Shown here piece after piece: positions 34,976 through 48,191 of a stretch of DNA of 64,000 nt (within the stretch, counting starts at the first letter, position 1; every line of letters begins with the position of its first letter). Both the position numbers and the translations under genes were made by a program. This DNA comes from Cinclus cinclus (Eukaryota > Chordata > Aves > Passeriformes > Cinclidae): contig NC_085046.1 of assembly GCF_963662255.1 (NCBI RefSeq), positions 53,848,570 to 53,912,569 of the forward strand. The letters are read 5' to 3'. The notes below the pieces were generated by a model that was given only the letters and a program-made list of their open reading frames with translations, did not search any database and was not told the origin of the DNA.

Positions 34976-37226
34976 GAGTAGATGTAGGAGTAAAGAATCA
35001 ATGTTAGGAGTTGGAAATTGTTTTTAGAAGTAGGAAATAAATGGTAGAGTTAGGAAATCAATTGTAGAAGTAGGAAATAAATTGTTGTTTCTCTGACACA
35101 GTCTGAGAGTGTGGCTTTCTCGGCCTTCTCCTGTTGCCTTTTCCCTCTGCCCTCAAATGCCAATGTGGGCGGCAACTGGGAGGGGAGGGGATAGGAACAT
35201 TGTAGCCACAGGGGCCCAGAGGAGCCCTGGCAGGGGCCTGTGCCCAGTGCTACAGGAAGACAAGAAGCAGCCCCCAGGCCAAGCTTGGGACCCAGCCTGG
35301 GAGTCTGGAAAGCTTCCTGCTCTCAACTGCAGGGCAGGACAGGCCATCTTCATGGGGCATGAGCTGCAGGCAGCAAGCGAGCTAAAAGGGACAGAAGGAG
35401 CCCTCAGCTGGGGTCACAGTCAGTGCTGCAGAGGAAAGCAAAACTTCTCGGGATCCAGAGCCAATGTGGCCTGAGGGAAAGTTCCTTCTTGACCCCAGGG
35501 CTACTGATTGGCCGTGTTGAAAAGGGGCTCTGGAATGAAGGCAGCCAGTGGAAACACCGGTCGCCTTGGAGAACCACATGCCATCCTGCCTGTTCAGCAG
35601 AGTCAGCTGCACAGGACAACGCAGGGTCTGCCAGGCCAAGTGCCAGTGGCACAATAGGTAGAGTCTGCAAGGATGCTCCAGGAAGACCCTGATGCAAAGA
35701 GATGGAGAGATGCTTCGTTGGTGTGGCTAGCTTTTAGCTGTCAGAATAAACCAAAACTCTTGTAGGGATCTTCAGAAGATCCCGCCCTTCAAAATGACAA
35801 TGGCCTGCACCGAGAGAGGGGTCGGCTTCCAGTCTGATGCCGCCCTGAGCACTGAAGGGGATGAGTGGAGGGAAAGAGCCAAGAGGAAGGATGGATTTGA
35901 ACAAATCCACAGGATTCCTGCCAAGCCATTGAAGCCTAAGTGCAGATGTATCATTGGCCAAGGAAATGAGTGACTTGAGATGGCAAGAAGTCAGATGTGT
36001 ACAGGCGAGAAACGCAAGCCCTCTATTTAAGGAGGGTTCCGAACAATCAAGAGAGCTTTGGTCACGTGGATCACCGAGGGTTGTGTGTCTGTCTCCAGCC
36101 AGGACCGCGGTTACCGTTCTACTCAACGACAGCAGAGATTTTCTCCCCGTTTTGGACCGTTTTTGGTTTGCCCAAAAGGGTGCTTGATGCTTCTTTTTCA
36201 GTTCTCTCTCCATCGTCAACTTGATGTTTCAATGGGATGAGGAGAGCAACAGCGGGTTGCAAGGGTCACTGAGCTAAGGACCACACCATCGTGCCCGTCA
36301 ACAGCGATCCAATGGGGCTGTGGAGAAGAAAAGAAATGGGAATTGAAAAGCAACCTGGCAAGAAGTTGATGCGGAGACTGGCAGGAGATGTCAGCATGTG
36401 CTTGCCTGTCTGAGTGGCGCAGGCGAGCAGCACTGAGAATAGAGAAGAAGGGCTGTCATGTCACGGGATTTAAAGCAGCCAAGCCACGTGCCGGATGTAC
36501 ACAGAAGCCTCCCGTGCCAAAAGTGGGAAACTAGCAGGTAATGTGCTTCTAGAGGAGAAATGCTGGGACTGAGGTGGCCAAATGATTATAAAATCCGAGG
36601 CAAGAAAGAGGGAATGATGGCATGGCCCACGTACCCCATGTTTTCTCTTGAGGCCGTGGACTTGCAGGGGCTAAAGGCCCGCTCTGGCAGATTTGGAAGG
36701 CAGTCAAGGCAGCCAGGCGAGAGCAGTGACATCAGCGTGACATCAGCGGCCCACAAACCGCATGGGTGGCAACCTCAGTGAGCAAAGCATTGTGACCTCA
36801 CATCCCTCACTGCTTATGTTTGGGCACAGACAGAGCTGGGCTCAGACCGGCTCGCGCCTGGACTCCTGGCAAGCGTGCCTGCGAGGACTGGAAGCCCGCG
36901 AGGTCCTTGGGAGCTGCTGTGGGCAAGTCTGGGTTGTGATTCCCACGCCTTTGCCTGTTTCCTTAGCCATACGTGGTTGAGGAAGCCAAGCAGTGTGAGC
37001 GGTGCTTGCGGCGGCACAGGTGAGCGGTGCAGGAAAGGACTACGGGGTGGCCGTGGGCTGGGCGATGGTGTCTGGGGAGCTGTGAGTGTGTGGTGTCCTT
37101 CTTGAGGGGCCTGGGCGCTCCTTTGAGCCGCCCATCTCCCTGGGACAGCAAGTGACCTGTTTTGCAGCGTGTCACACCAGCAGGAGGGAGCAGCTGCTGT
37201 GCCCAGCTCTGCTGCAAGCCACAAGC

Positions 37227-38054
37227 ATGGCCACGGAGACAGACTGGAACTGCCCCATCTGCCGTGACGGTCCCGGTGAAAAGGCTTCTGTAACTCCGTG
37301 CGTCCACCAGTTCTGCCTGGGCTGCATTGTGCGCTGGGTCAAGACCAAGCCATTGTGCCCCCTGTGCAGGCAGCCTATCAAGAGCATCGTTTACTCTGTT
37401 CGGTCGGAGGAAGACTTTCTGGAGATAGCTCTCCCAAGCTCCTCAGACTCATGGGCTGCTGGTCACCAGGATGAGCAGGGGGCTGCGGAGCGCATGCCCA
37501 GCACCTATGTAGCTGGCTTCCCAGCTGAGCTCTGGGCTGGCGTTTTCCAGGACTGCTCAGAAATCCTGGAGCCCCTGCTGCCCTGGCTGAACCAGGAGCT
37601 TTCGCAGCTGCTCAGGACCCACTGGTGGGAGGTGGCTCTGGCACAGAGTGTGGTCGTAGCCAATTTGTGCTACTATGGGCTGAGGCAGGAGGCCTTGGTC
37701 CAGGAGCTGCAAGGCCTGCTGCAGGAGCAGACGGTGGCATTTGTGCGCCGGCTCATTGACACTGCTGCTGACAGGTGCAGTGATGAGATCCTGCGGCGGA
37801 TGAACCTCCTGAACTCCCATGCTCAGGAGGAAGAGGAGCAGGAGCAGGAGGAAGAGGAGGAGGGTCCCAAAGGCATCACTGCCTCCCTCCAGGGGACTCT
37901 CACCCCCATGGTGGCCTCCTCCCACAGCCCTATGGTCTCCAATGTGGAAGCAGACACTGGAACATTGGAAGCCACGCTGCGTGAGGGGCCCAGCCGCTCT
38001 CCATCCATGCCCGTCCATGCAGAGCGGGAGCAGCCCCAGGACGAGCCTGGCGAG

Positions 38055-38086
<32 letters not shown>

Positions 38087-38273
38087 AGGCCCCTCTGCCC
38101 AAGGCTGCAGCCGCAGCCCTCGTGCTCCTGGCCGGGACACGGACAGCGTGCCCAAGGAGCGCCGGCGCCCCACAAAGAGGAAGGCCTCTAGACCTCAGGA
38201 CTCTCCCCAGCCCCCAAAAAGGCCGTCCCGCCAGTGCAAGCCCAAGCCAAGGCCCCTTGATTGTAGGAAGTAG
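37227..38273 (+). CDS. Topors-like RING-finger protein, copy 12 (348 aa, shortest)
   Basis: The shortest product: 9 alanines (38055-38081) and the short acidic tract. It has Val instead of Ile at residue 106 (ATT to GTT) in the helical region, seen nowhere else in the window. Residue 163 is back to Gly, so this copy marks the right border of the Ala163 run. The tail has RRR and DSP. The spacer that follows begins the TGTAAATT variant of the TATAAAA element. Confidence 0.84.
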
Positions 38274-40524
38274 GAGTAGATGTAGGAGTAAAGAATCAAT
38301 GTTAGGAGTTGGAAATTGTTTTTAGAAGTAGGAAATAAATGGTAGAGTTAGGAAATCAATTGTAGAAGTAGGAAATAAATTGTTGTTTCTCTGACACAGT
38401 CTGAGAGTGTGGCTTTCTCGGCCTTCTCCTGTTGCCTTTTCCCTCTGCCCTCAAATGCCAATGTGGGCGGCAACTGGGAGGGGAGGGGATAGGAACATTG
38501 TAGCCACAGGGGCCCAGAGGAGCCCTGGCAGGGGCCTGTGCCCAGTGCTACAGGAAGACAAGAAGCAGCCCCCAGGCCAAGCTTGGGACCCAGCCTGGGA
38601 GTCTGGAAAGCTTCCTGCTCTCAACTGCAGGGCAGGACAGGCCATCTTCATGGGGCATGAGCTGCAGGCAGCAAGCGAGCTAAAAGGGACAGAAGGAGCC
38701 CTCAGCTGGGGTCACAGTCAGTGCTGCAGAGGAAAGCAAAACTTCTCGGGATCCAGAGCCAATGTGGCCTGAGGGAAAGTTCCTTCTTGACCCCAGGGCT
38801 ACTGATTGGCCGTGTTGAAAAGGGGCTCTGGAATGAAGGCAGCCAGTGGAAACACCGGTCGCCTTGGAGAGCCACATGCCATCCTGCCTGTTCAGCAGAG
38901 TCAGCTGCACAGGACAACCCAGGGTCTGCCCGGCCAAGTGCCAGTGGCACAATAGGTAGAGTCTGCAAGGATGCTCCAGGAAGTCCCTGATGCAAAGAGA
39001 TGGAGAGATGCTTCGTTGGTGTGGCTAGCTTTTAGCTGTCAGAATAAACCAAAACTCTTGTAGGGATCTTCAGAAGATCCCGCCCTTCAAAATGACAATG
39101 GCCTGCACCGAGAGAGGGGCCAGCTTCCAGTTTGATGCCGCCCTGAGCACTGAAGGGGATGAGTGGAGGGAAAGAGCCAAGAGGAAGGATGGATTTGAAC
39201 AAATCCACAGGATTCCTGCCAAGCCATTGAAGCCTAAGTGCAGATGTATCCTTGGCCAAGGAAATGAGTGACTTGAGATGGCAACAAGTCAGATGTGTAC
39301 AGGCGAGAAACGCAAGCCCTCTATTTAAGGAGGGTTCCGAACAATCAAGAGAGCTTTTGTCACGTGGATCACCGAGGGTTGTGTGTCTGTCTCCAGCCAG
39401 GACCGCGGTTACCGTTCTGCTCAACGACAGCAGAGATTTTCTCCCCGTTTTGGACCGTTTTTGGTTTGCCCAAAAGGGTGCTTGATGCTTCTTTTTCAGT
39501 TCTCTCTCCATCATCAACTTGATGTTTCAATGGGATGAGGAGAGCAACAGCGGGTTGCAAGGGTCACTGAGCTAAGGACCACACCATCGTGCCCATCAAC
39601 AGCGATCCAATGGGGCTGTGGAGAAGAAAAGAAATGAGAATTGAAAAGCAACCTGGCAAGAAGTTGATGCGGAGACTGGCAGGAGATGTCAGCATGTGCT
39701 CGCCTGTCCGAGTGGCGCAGGCGAGCAGCACTGAGAATAGAGAAGAAGGGCTGTCATGTCACGGGATTTAAAGCAGCCAAGCCACGTGCCTGATGTACAC
39801 AGAAGCCTCCCGTGCCAAAAGTGGGAAACTAGCAGGTAATGTGCTTCTAGAGGAGAAATGCTGGGACTGAGGTGGCCAAATGATTGTAAATTCCGAGGCA
39901 AGAAAGAGGGAATGATGGCATGGCCCACGTACCCCATGTTTTCTCCTGAGGCCGTGTACTTGCAGGGGCTAAAGTCCTGCTCTGGCAGATTTGGAAGGCA
40001 GTCAAGGCAGCCAGGCGAGAGCAGTGACATCAGCGTGACATCAGCGGCCCACAAACCGCATGGGTGGCAACCTCAGTGAGCAAAGCATTGTGACCTCACA
40101 TCCCTCACTGCTTATGTTTGGGCACAGACAGAGCTGGGCTCAGACCGGCTCGCGCCTGGACTCCTGGCAAGCGTGCCTGCGAGGACTGGAAGCCCGCGAG
40201 GTCCTTGGGAGCTGCTGTGGGCAAGTCTGGGTTGTGATTCCCACGCCTTTGCCTGTTTCCTTAGCCATACGTGGTTGAGGAAGCCAAGCAGTGTGAGCGG
40301 TGCTTGCGGCGGCACAGGTGAGCGGTGCAGGAAAGGACTACGGGGTGGCCGTGGGCTGGGCGATGGTGTCTGGGGAGCTGTGAGTGTGTGGTGTCCTTCT
40401 TGAGGGGCCTGGGCGCTCCTTTGAGCCGCCCATCTCCCTGGGACAGCAAGTGACCTGTTTTGCAGCGTGTCACACCAGCAGGAGGGAGCAGCTGCTGTGC
40501 CCAGCTCTGCTGCAAGCCACAAGC

Positions 40525-41357
40525 ATGGCCACGGAGACAGACTGGAACTGCCCCATCTGCCGTGACGGTCCCGGTGAAAAGGCTTCTGTAACACCGTGCG
40601 TCCACCAGTTCTGCCTGGGCTGCATTGTGCGCTGGGTCAAGACCAAGCCATTGTGCCCCCTGTGCAGGCAGCCTATCAAGAGCATCGTTTACTCTGTTCG
40701 GTCGGAGGAAGACTTTCTGGAGATAGCTCTCCCAAGCTCCTCAGACTCATGGGCTGCTGGTCACCAGGATGAGCAGGGGGCTGCGGAGCGCATGCCCAGC
40801 ACCTATGTAGCTGGCTTCCCAGCTGAGCTCTGGGCTGGCATTTTCCAGGACTGCTCAGAAATCCTGGAGCCCCTGCTGCCCTGGCTGAACCAGGAGCTTT
40901 CGCAGCTGCTCAGGACCCACTGGTGGGAGGTGGCTCTGGCACAGAGTGTGGTCGTAGCCAATTTGTGCTACTATGGGCTGAGGCAGGAGGCCTTGGTCCA
41001 GGAGCTGCAAGGCCTGCTGCAGGAGCAGACGGTGGCATTTGTGCGCCGGCTCATTGACACTGCTGCTGACAGGTGCAGTGATGAGATCCTGCGGCGGATG
41101 AACCTCCTGAACTCCCATGCTCAGGAGGAAGAGGAGCAGGAGCAGGAGCAGGAGGAAGAGGAGGAGGGTCCCAAAAGCATCACTGCCTCCCTCCAGGGGA
41201 CTCTCACCCCCATGGTGGCCTCCTCCCACAGCCCTATGGTCTCCAATGTGGAAGCAGACACTGGAACATTGGAAGCCACGCTGCGTGAGGGGCCCAGCCG
41301 CTCTCCATCCATGCCCGTCCATGCAGAGCGGGAGCAGCCCCAGGACGAGCCTGGCGA

Positions 41358-41393
<36 letters not shown>

Positions 41394-41580
41394 AGGCCCC
41401 TCTGCCCAAGGCTGCAGCCGCAGCCCTCGTGCTCCTGGCCGGGACACGGACAGCGTGCCCAAGGAGCGCTGGCGCCCCACAAAGAGGAAGGCCTCTAGAC
41501 CTCGGGATTCTCCCCAGCCCCCAAAAAGGCCGTCCCGCCAGTGCAAGCCCAAGCCAAGGCCCCTTGATTGTAGGAAGTAG
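40525..41580 (+). CDS. Topors-like RING-finger protein, copy 13 (351 aa)
   Basis: First copy of the homogenised block. Poly-Ala 10 (41359-41388), Gly163, Ser218, basic cluster ERWRPTKRK (CGG to TGG), and PRD instead of PQD after KRKAS. This protein recurs unchanged in copies 14, 16, 17, 18 and 19. The unit is 3 bp shorter than its neighbours because CTC is missing after the polyadenylation region (CCTTCTGTTGCC near 41731). Confidence 0.85.
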
Positions 41581-43828
41581 GAGTAGATGTAGGAGTAAAG
41601 AATCAATGTTAGGAGTTGGAAATTGTTTTTAGAAGTAGGAAATAAATGGTAGAGTTAGGAAATCAATTGTAGAAGTAGGAAATAAATTGTTGTTTCTCTG
41701 ACACAGTCTCAGAGTGTGGCTTTCTCGGCCTTCTGTTGCCTTTTCCCTCTGCCCTCAAATGCCAATGTGGGCGGCAACTGGGAGGGGAGGGGATAGGAAC
41801 ATTGTAGCCACAGGGGCCCAGAGGAGCCCTGGCAGGGGCCTGTGCCCAGTGCTACAGGAAGACAAGAAGCAGCCCCCAGGCCAAGCTTGGGACCCAGCCT
41901 GGGAGTCTGGAAAGCTTCCTGCTCTCAACTGCAGGGCAGGACAGGCCATCTTCATGGGGCATGAGCTGCAGGCAGCAAGCGAGCTAAAAGGGACAGAAGG
42001 AGCCCTCAGCTGGGGTCACAGTCAGTGCTGCAGAGGAAAGCAAAACTTCTCGGGATCCAGAGCCAATGTGGCCTGAGGGAAAGTTCCTTCTTGACCCCAG
42101 GGCTACTGATTGGCCGTGTTGAAAAGGGGCTCTGGAATGAAGGCAGCCAGTGGAAACACCGGTCGCCTTGGAGAACCACATGCCATCCTGCCTGTTCAGC
42201 AGAGTCAGCTGCACAGGACAACGCAGGGTCTGCCAGGCCAAGTGCCAGTGGCACAATAGGTAGAGTCTGCAAGGATGCTCCAGGAAGTCCCTGATGCAAA
42301 GAGATGGAGAGATGCTTCGTTGGTGTGGCTAGCTTTTAGCTGTCAGAATAAACCAAAACTCTTGTAGGGATCTTCAGAAGATCCCGCCCTTCAAAATGAC
42401 AATGGCCTGCACCGAGAGAGGGGCCAGCTTCCAGTTTGATGCCGCCCTGAGCACTGAAGGGGATGAGTGGAGGGAAAGAGCCAAGAGGAAGGATGGATTT
42501 GAACAAATCCACAGGATTCCTGCCAAGCCATTGAAGCCTAAGTGCAGATGTATCCTTGGCCAAGGAAATGAGTGACTTGAGATGGCAACAAGTCAGATGT
42601 GTACAGGCGAGAAACGCAAGCCCTCTATTTAAGGAGGGTTCCGAACAATCAAGAGAGCTTTTGTCACGTGGATCACCGAGGGTTGTGTGTCTGTCTCCAG
42701 CCAGGACCGCGGTTACCGTTCTACTCAACGACAGCAGAGATTTTCTCCCCGTTTTGGACCGTTTTTGGTTTGCCCAAAAGGGTGCTTGATGCTTCTTTTT
42801 CAGTTCTCTCTCCATCGTCAACTTGATGTTTCAATGGGATGAGGAGAGCAACAGCGGGTTGCAAGGGTCACTGAGCTAAGGACCACACCATCGTGCCCGT
42901 CAACAGCGATCCAATGGGGCTGTGGAGAAGAAAAGAAATGGGAATTGAAAAGCAACCTGGCAAGAAGTTGATGCGGAGACTGGCAGGAGATGTCAGCATG
43001 TGCTCGCCTGTCCAAGTGGCGCAGGCGAGCAGCACTGAGAATAGAGAAGAAGGGCTGTCATGTCACGGGATTTAAAGCAGCCAAGCCACGTGCCTGATGT
43101 ACACAGAAGCCTCCCGTGCCAAAAGTGGGAAACTAGCAGGTAATGTGCTTCTAGAGGAGAAATGCTGGGACTGAGGTGGCCAAATGATTGTAAATTCCGA
43201 GGCAAGAAAGAGGGAATGATGGCATGGCCCACGTACCCCATGTTTTCTCTTGAGGCCGTGTACTTGCAGGGGCTAAAGGCCTGCTCTGGCAGATTTGGAA
43301 GGCAGTCAAGGCAGCCAGGCGAGAGCAGTGACATCAGCGTGACATCAGCGGCCCACAAACCGCATGGGTGGCAACCTCAGTGAGCAAAGCATTGTGACCT
43401 CACATCCCTCACTGCTTATGTTTGGGCACAGACAGAGCTGGGCTCAGACCGGCTCGCGCCTGGACTCCTGGCAAGCGTGCCTGCGAGGACTGGAAGCCCG
43501 CGAGGTCCTTGGGAGCTGCTGTGGGCAAGTCTGGGTTGTGATTCCCACGCCTTTGCCTGTTTCCTTAGCCATACGTGGTTGAGGAAGCCAAGCAGTGTGA
43601 GCGGTGCTTGCGGCGGCACAGGTGAGCGGTGCAGGAAAGGACTACGGGGTGGCCGTGGGCTGGGCGATGGTGTCTGGGGAGCTGTGAGTGTGTGGTGTCC
43701 TTCTTGAGGGGCCTGGGCGCTCCTTTGAGCCGCCCATCTCCCTGGGACAGCAAGTGACCTGTTTTGCAGCGTGTCACACCAGCAGGAGGGAGCAGCTGCT
43801 GTGCCCAGCTCTGCTGCAAGCCACAAGC

Positions 43829-44661
43829 ATGGCCACGGAGACAGACTGGAACTGCCCCATCTGCCGTGACGGTCCCGGTGAAAAGGCTTCTGTAACACCG
43901 TGCGTCCACCAGTTCTGCCTGGGCTGCATTGTGCGCTGGGTCAAGACCAAGCCATTGTGCCCCCTGTGCAGGCAGCCTATCAAGAGCATCGTTTACTCTG
44001 TTCGGTCGGAGGAAGACTTTCTGGAGATAGCTCTCCCAAGCTCCTCAGACTCATGGGCTGCTGGTCACCAGGATGAGCAGGGGGCTGCGGAGCGCATGCC
44101 CAGCACCTATGTAGCTGGCTTCCCAGCTGAGCTCTGGGCTGGCATTTTCCAGGACTGCTCAGAAATCCTGGAGCCCCTGCTGCCCTGGCTGAACCAGGAG
44201 CTTTCGCAGCTGCTCAGGACCCACTGGTGGGAGGTGGCTCTGGCACAGAGTGTGGTCGTAGCCAATTTGTGCTACTATGGGCTGAGGCAGGAGGCCTTGG
44301 TCCAGGAGCTGCAAGGCCTGCTGCAGGAGCAGACGGTGGCATTTGTGCGCCGGCTCATTGACACTGCTGCTGACAGGTGCAGTGATGAGATCCTGCGGCG
44401 GATGAACCTCCTGAACTCCCATGCTCAGGAGGAAGAGGAGCAGGAGCAGGAGCAGGAGGAAGAGGAGGAGGGTCCCAAAAGCATCACTGCCTCCCTCCAG
44501 GGGACTCTCACCCCCATGGTGGCCTCCTCCCACAGCCCTATGGTCTCCAATGTGGAAGCAGACACTGGAACATTGGAAGCCACGCTGCGTGAGGGGCCCA
44601 GCCGCTCTCCATCCATGCCCGTCCATGCAGAGCGGGAGCAGCCCCAGGACGAGCCTGGCGA

Positions 44662-44697
<36 letters not shown>

Positions 44698-44884
44698 AGG
44701 CCCCTCTGCCCAAGGCTGCAGCCGCAGCCCTCGTGCTCCTGGCCGGGACACGGACAGCGTGCCCAAGGAGCGCTGGCGCCCCACAAAGAGGAAGGCCTCT
44801 AGACCTCGGGATTCTCCCCAGCCCCCAAAAAGGCCGTCCCGCCAGTGCAAGCCCAAGCCAAGGCCCCTTGATTGTAGGAAGTAG
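43829..44884 (+). CDS. Topors-like RING-finger protein, copy 14 (351 aa)
   Basis: The protein is identical to copy 13, with 10 alanines at 44663-44692. It is the first of six consecutive units of exactly 3307 bp. Upstream, the spacer between copies 13 and 14 has TTTTCTCTTGAGGCC near 43241 where most junctions read TTTTCTCCTGAGGCC; this small mark is shared with the junctions before copies 12 and 20. Confidence 0.85.
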
Positions 44885-47135
44885 GAGTAGATGTAGGAGT
44901 AAAGAATCAATGTTAGGAGTTGGAAATTGTTTTTAGAAGTAGGAAATAAATGGTAGAGTTAGGAAATCAATTGTAGAAGTAGGAAATAAATTGTTGTTTC
45001 TCTGACACAGTCTCAGAGTGTGGCTTTCTCGGCCTTCTCCTGTTGCCTTTTCCCTCTGCCCTCAAATGCCAATGTGGGCGGCAACTGGGAGGGGAGGGGA
45101 TAGGAACATTGTAGCCACAGGGGCCCAGAGGAGCCCTGGCAGGGGCCTGTGCCCAGTGCTACAGGAAGACAAGAAGCAGCCCCCAGGCCAAGCTTGGGGC
45201 CCAGCCTGGGAGTCTGGAAAGCTTCCTGCTCTCAACTGCAGGGCAGGACAGGCCATCTTCATGGGGCATGAGCTGCAGGCAGCAAGCGAGCTAAAAGGGA
45301 CAGAAGGAGCCCTCAGCTGGGGTCACAGTCAGTGCTGCAGAGGAAAGCAAAACTTCTCGGGATCCAGAGCCAATGTGGCCTGAGGGAAAGTTCCTTCTTG
45401 ACCCCAGGGCTACTGATTGGCCGTGTTGAAAAGGGGCTCTGGAATGAAGGCAGCCAGTGGAAACACCGGTCGCCTTGGAGAACCACATGCCATCCTGCCT
45501 GTTCAGCAGAGTCAGCTGCACAGGACAACGCAGGGTCTGCCAGGCCAAGTGCCAGTGGCACAATAGGTAGAGTCTGCAAGGATGCTCCAGGAAGACCCTG
45601 ATGCAAAGAGATGGAGAGATGCTTCGTTGGTGTGGCTAGCTTTTAGCTGTCAGAATAAACCAAAACTCTTGTAGGGATCTTCAGAAGATCCCGCCCTTCA
45701 AAATGACAATGGCCTGCACCGAGAGAGGGGCCAGCTTCCAGTTTGATGCCGCCCTGAGCACTGAAGGGGATGAGTGGAGGGAAAGAGCCAAGAGGAAGGA
45801 TGGATTTGAACAAATCCACAGGATTCCTGCCAAGCCATTGAAGCCTAAGTGCAGATGTATCCTTGGCCAAGGAAATGAGTGACTTGAGATGGCAACAAGT
45901 CAGATGTGTACAGGCGAGAAACGCAAGCCCTCTATTTAAGGAGGGTTCCGAACAATCAAGAGAGCTTTTGTCACGTGGATCACCGAGGGTTGTGTGTCTG
46001 TCTCCAGCCAGGACCGCGGTTACCGTTCTACTCAACGACAGCAGAGATTTTCTCCCCGTTTTGGACCGTTTTTGGTTTGCCCAAAAGGGTGCTTGATGCT
46101 TCTTTTTCAGTTCTCTCTCCATCGTCAACTTGATGTTTCAATGGGATGAGGAGAGCAACAGCGGGTTGCAAGGGTCACTGAGCTAAGGACCACACCATCG
46201 TGCCCGTCAACAGCGATCCAATGGGGCTGTGGAGAAGAAAAGAAATGGGAATTGAAAAGCAACCTGGCAAGAAGTTGATGCGGAGACTGGCAGGAGATGT
46301 CAGCATGTGCTCGCCTGTCCGAGTGGCGCAGGCGAGCAGCACTGAGAATAGAGAAGAAGGGCTGTCATGTCACGGGATTTAAAGCAGCCAAGCCACGTGC
46401 CTGATGTACACAGAAGCCTCCCGTGCCAAAAGTGGGAAACTAGCAGGTAATGTGCTTCTAGAGGAGAAATGCTGGGACTGAGGTGGCCAAATGATTGTAA
46501 ATTCCGAGGCAAGAAAGAGGGAATGATGGCATGGCCCACGTACCCCATGTTTTCTCCTGAGGCCGTGTACTTGCAGGGGCTAAAGGCCTGCTCTGGCAGA
46601 TTTGGAAGGCAGTCAAGGCAGCCAGGCGAGAGCAGTGACATCAGCGTGACATCAGCGGCCCACAAACCGCATGGGTGGCAACCTCAGTGAGCAAAGCATT
46701 GTGACCTCACATCCCTCACTGCTTATGTTTGGGCACAGACAGAGCTGGGCTCAGACCGGCTCGCGCCTGGACTCCTGGCAAGCGTGCCTGCGAGGACTGG
46801 AAGCCCGCGAGGTCCTTGGGAGCTGCTGTGGGCAAGTCTGGCTTGTGATTCCCACGCCTTTGCCTGTTTCCTTAGCCATACGTGGTTGAGGAAGCCAAGC
46901 AGTGTGAGCGGTGCTTGCGGCGGCACAGGTGAGCGGTGCAGGAAAGGACTACGGGGTGGCCGTGGGCTGGGCGATGGTGTCTGGGGAGCTGTGAGTGTGT
47001 GGTGTCCTTCTTGAGGGGCCTGGGCGCTCCTTTGAGCCGCCCATCTCCCTGGGACAGCAAGTGACCTGTTTTGCAGCGTGTCACACCAGCAGGAGGGAGC
47101 AGCTGCTGTGCCCAGCTCTGCTGCAAGCCACAAGC

Positions 47136-47968
47136 ATGGCCACGGAGACAGACTGGAACTGCCCCATCTGCCGTGACGGTCCCGGTGAAAAGGCTTCTGT
47201 AACACCGTGCGTCCACCAGTTCTGCCTGGGCTGCATTGTGCGCTGGGTCAAGACCAAGCCATTGTGCCCCCTGTGCAGGCAGCCTATCAAGAGCATCGTT
47301 TACTCTGTTCGGTCGGAGGAAGACTTTCTGGAGATAGCTCTCCCAAGCTCCTCAGACTCATGGGCTGCTGGTCACCAGGATGAGCAGGGGGCTGCGGAGC
47401 GCATGCCCAGCACCTATGTAGCTGGCTTCCCAGCTGAGCTCTGGGCTGGCATTTTCCAGGACTGCTCAGAAATCCTGGAGCCCCTGCTGCCCTGGCTGAA
47501 CCAGGAGCTTTCGCAGCTGCTCAGGACCCACTGGTGGGAGGTGGCTCTGGCACAGAGTGTGGTCGTAGCCAATTTGTGCTACTATGGGCTGAGGCAGGAG
47601 GCCTTGGTCCAGGAGCTGCAAGGCCTGCTGCAGGAGCAGACGGTGGCATTTGTGCGCCGGCTCATTGACACTGCTGCTGACAGGTGCAGTGATGAGATCC
47701 TGCGGCGGATGAACCTCCTGAACTCCCATGCTCAGGAGGAAGAGGAGCAGGAGCAGGAGCAGGAGGAAGAGGAGGAGGGTCCCAAAAGCATCACTGCCTC
47801 CCTCCAGGGGACTCTCACCCCCATGGTGGCCTCCTCCCACAGCCCTATGGTCTCCAATGTGGAAGCAGACACTGGAACATTGGAAGCCACGCTGCGTGAG
47901 GGGCCCAGCCACTCTCCATCCATGCCCGTCCATGCAGAGCGGGAGCAGCCCCAGGACGAGCCTGGCGA

Positions 47969-48004
<36 letters not shown>

Positions 48005-48191
48005 AGGCCCCTCTGCCCAAGGCTGCAGCCGCAGCCCTCGTGCTCCTGGCCGGGACACGGACAGCGTGCCCAAGGAGCGCCGGCGCCCCACAAAGAGGAA
48101 GGCCTCTAGACCTCGGGATTCTCCCCAGCCCCCAAAAAGGCCGTCCCGCCAGTGCAAGCCCAAGCCAAGGCCCCTTGATTGTAGGAAGTAG
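47136..48191 (+). CDS. Topors-like RING-finger protein, copy 15 (351 aa)
   Basis: The odd one within the homogenised block. The basic cluster is the ancestral-looking RRR (not RWR), and residue 259 is His instead of Arg (CGC to CAC, a CpG change). Ser218, PRD, DSP and poly-Ala 10 (47970-47999) agree with the block. The RRR codons could be retained from before the block spread or regained by conversion from another unit. Confidence 0.84.
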
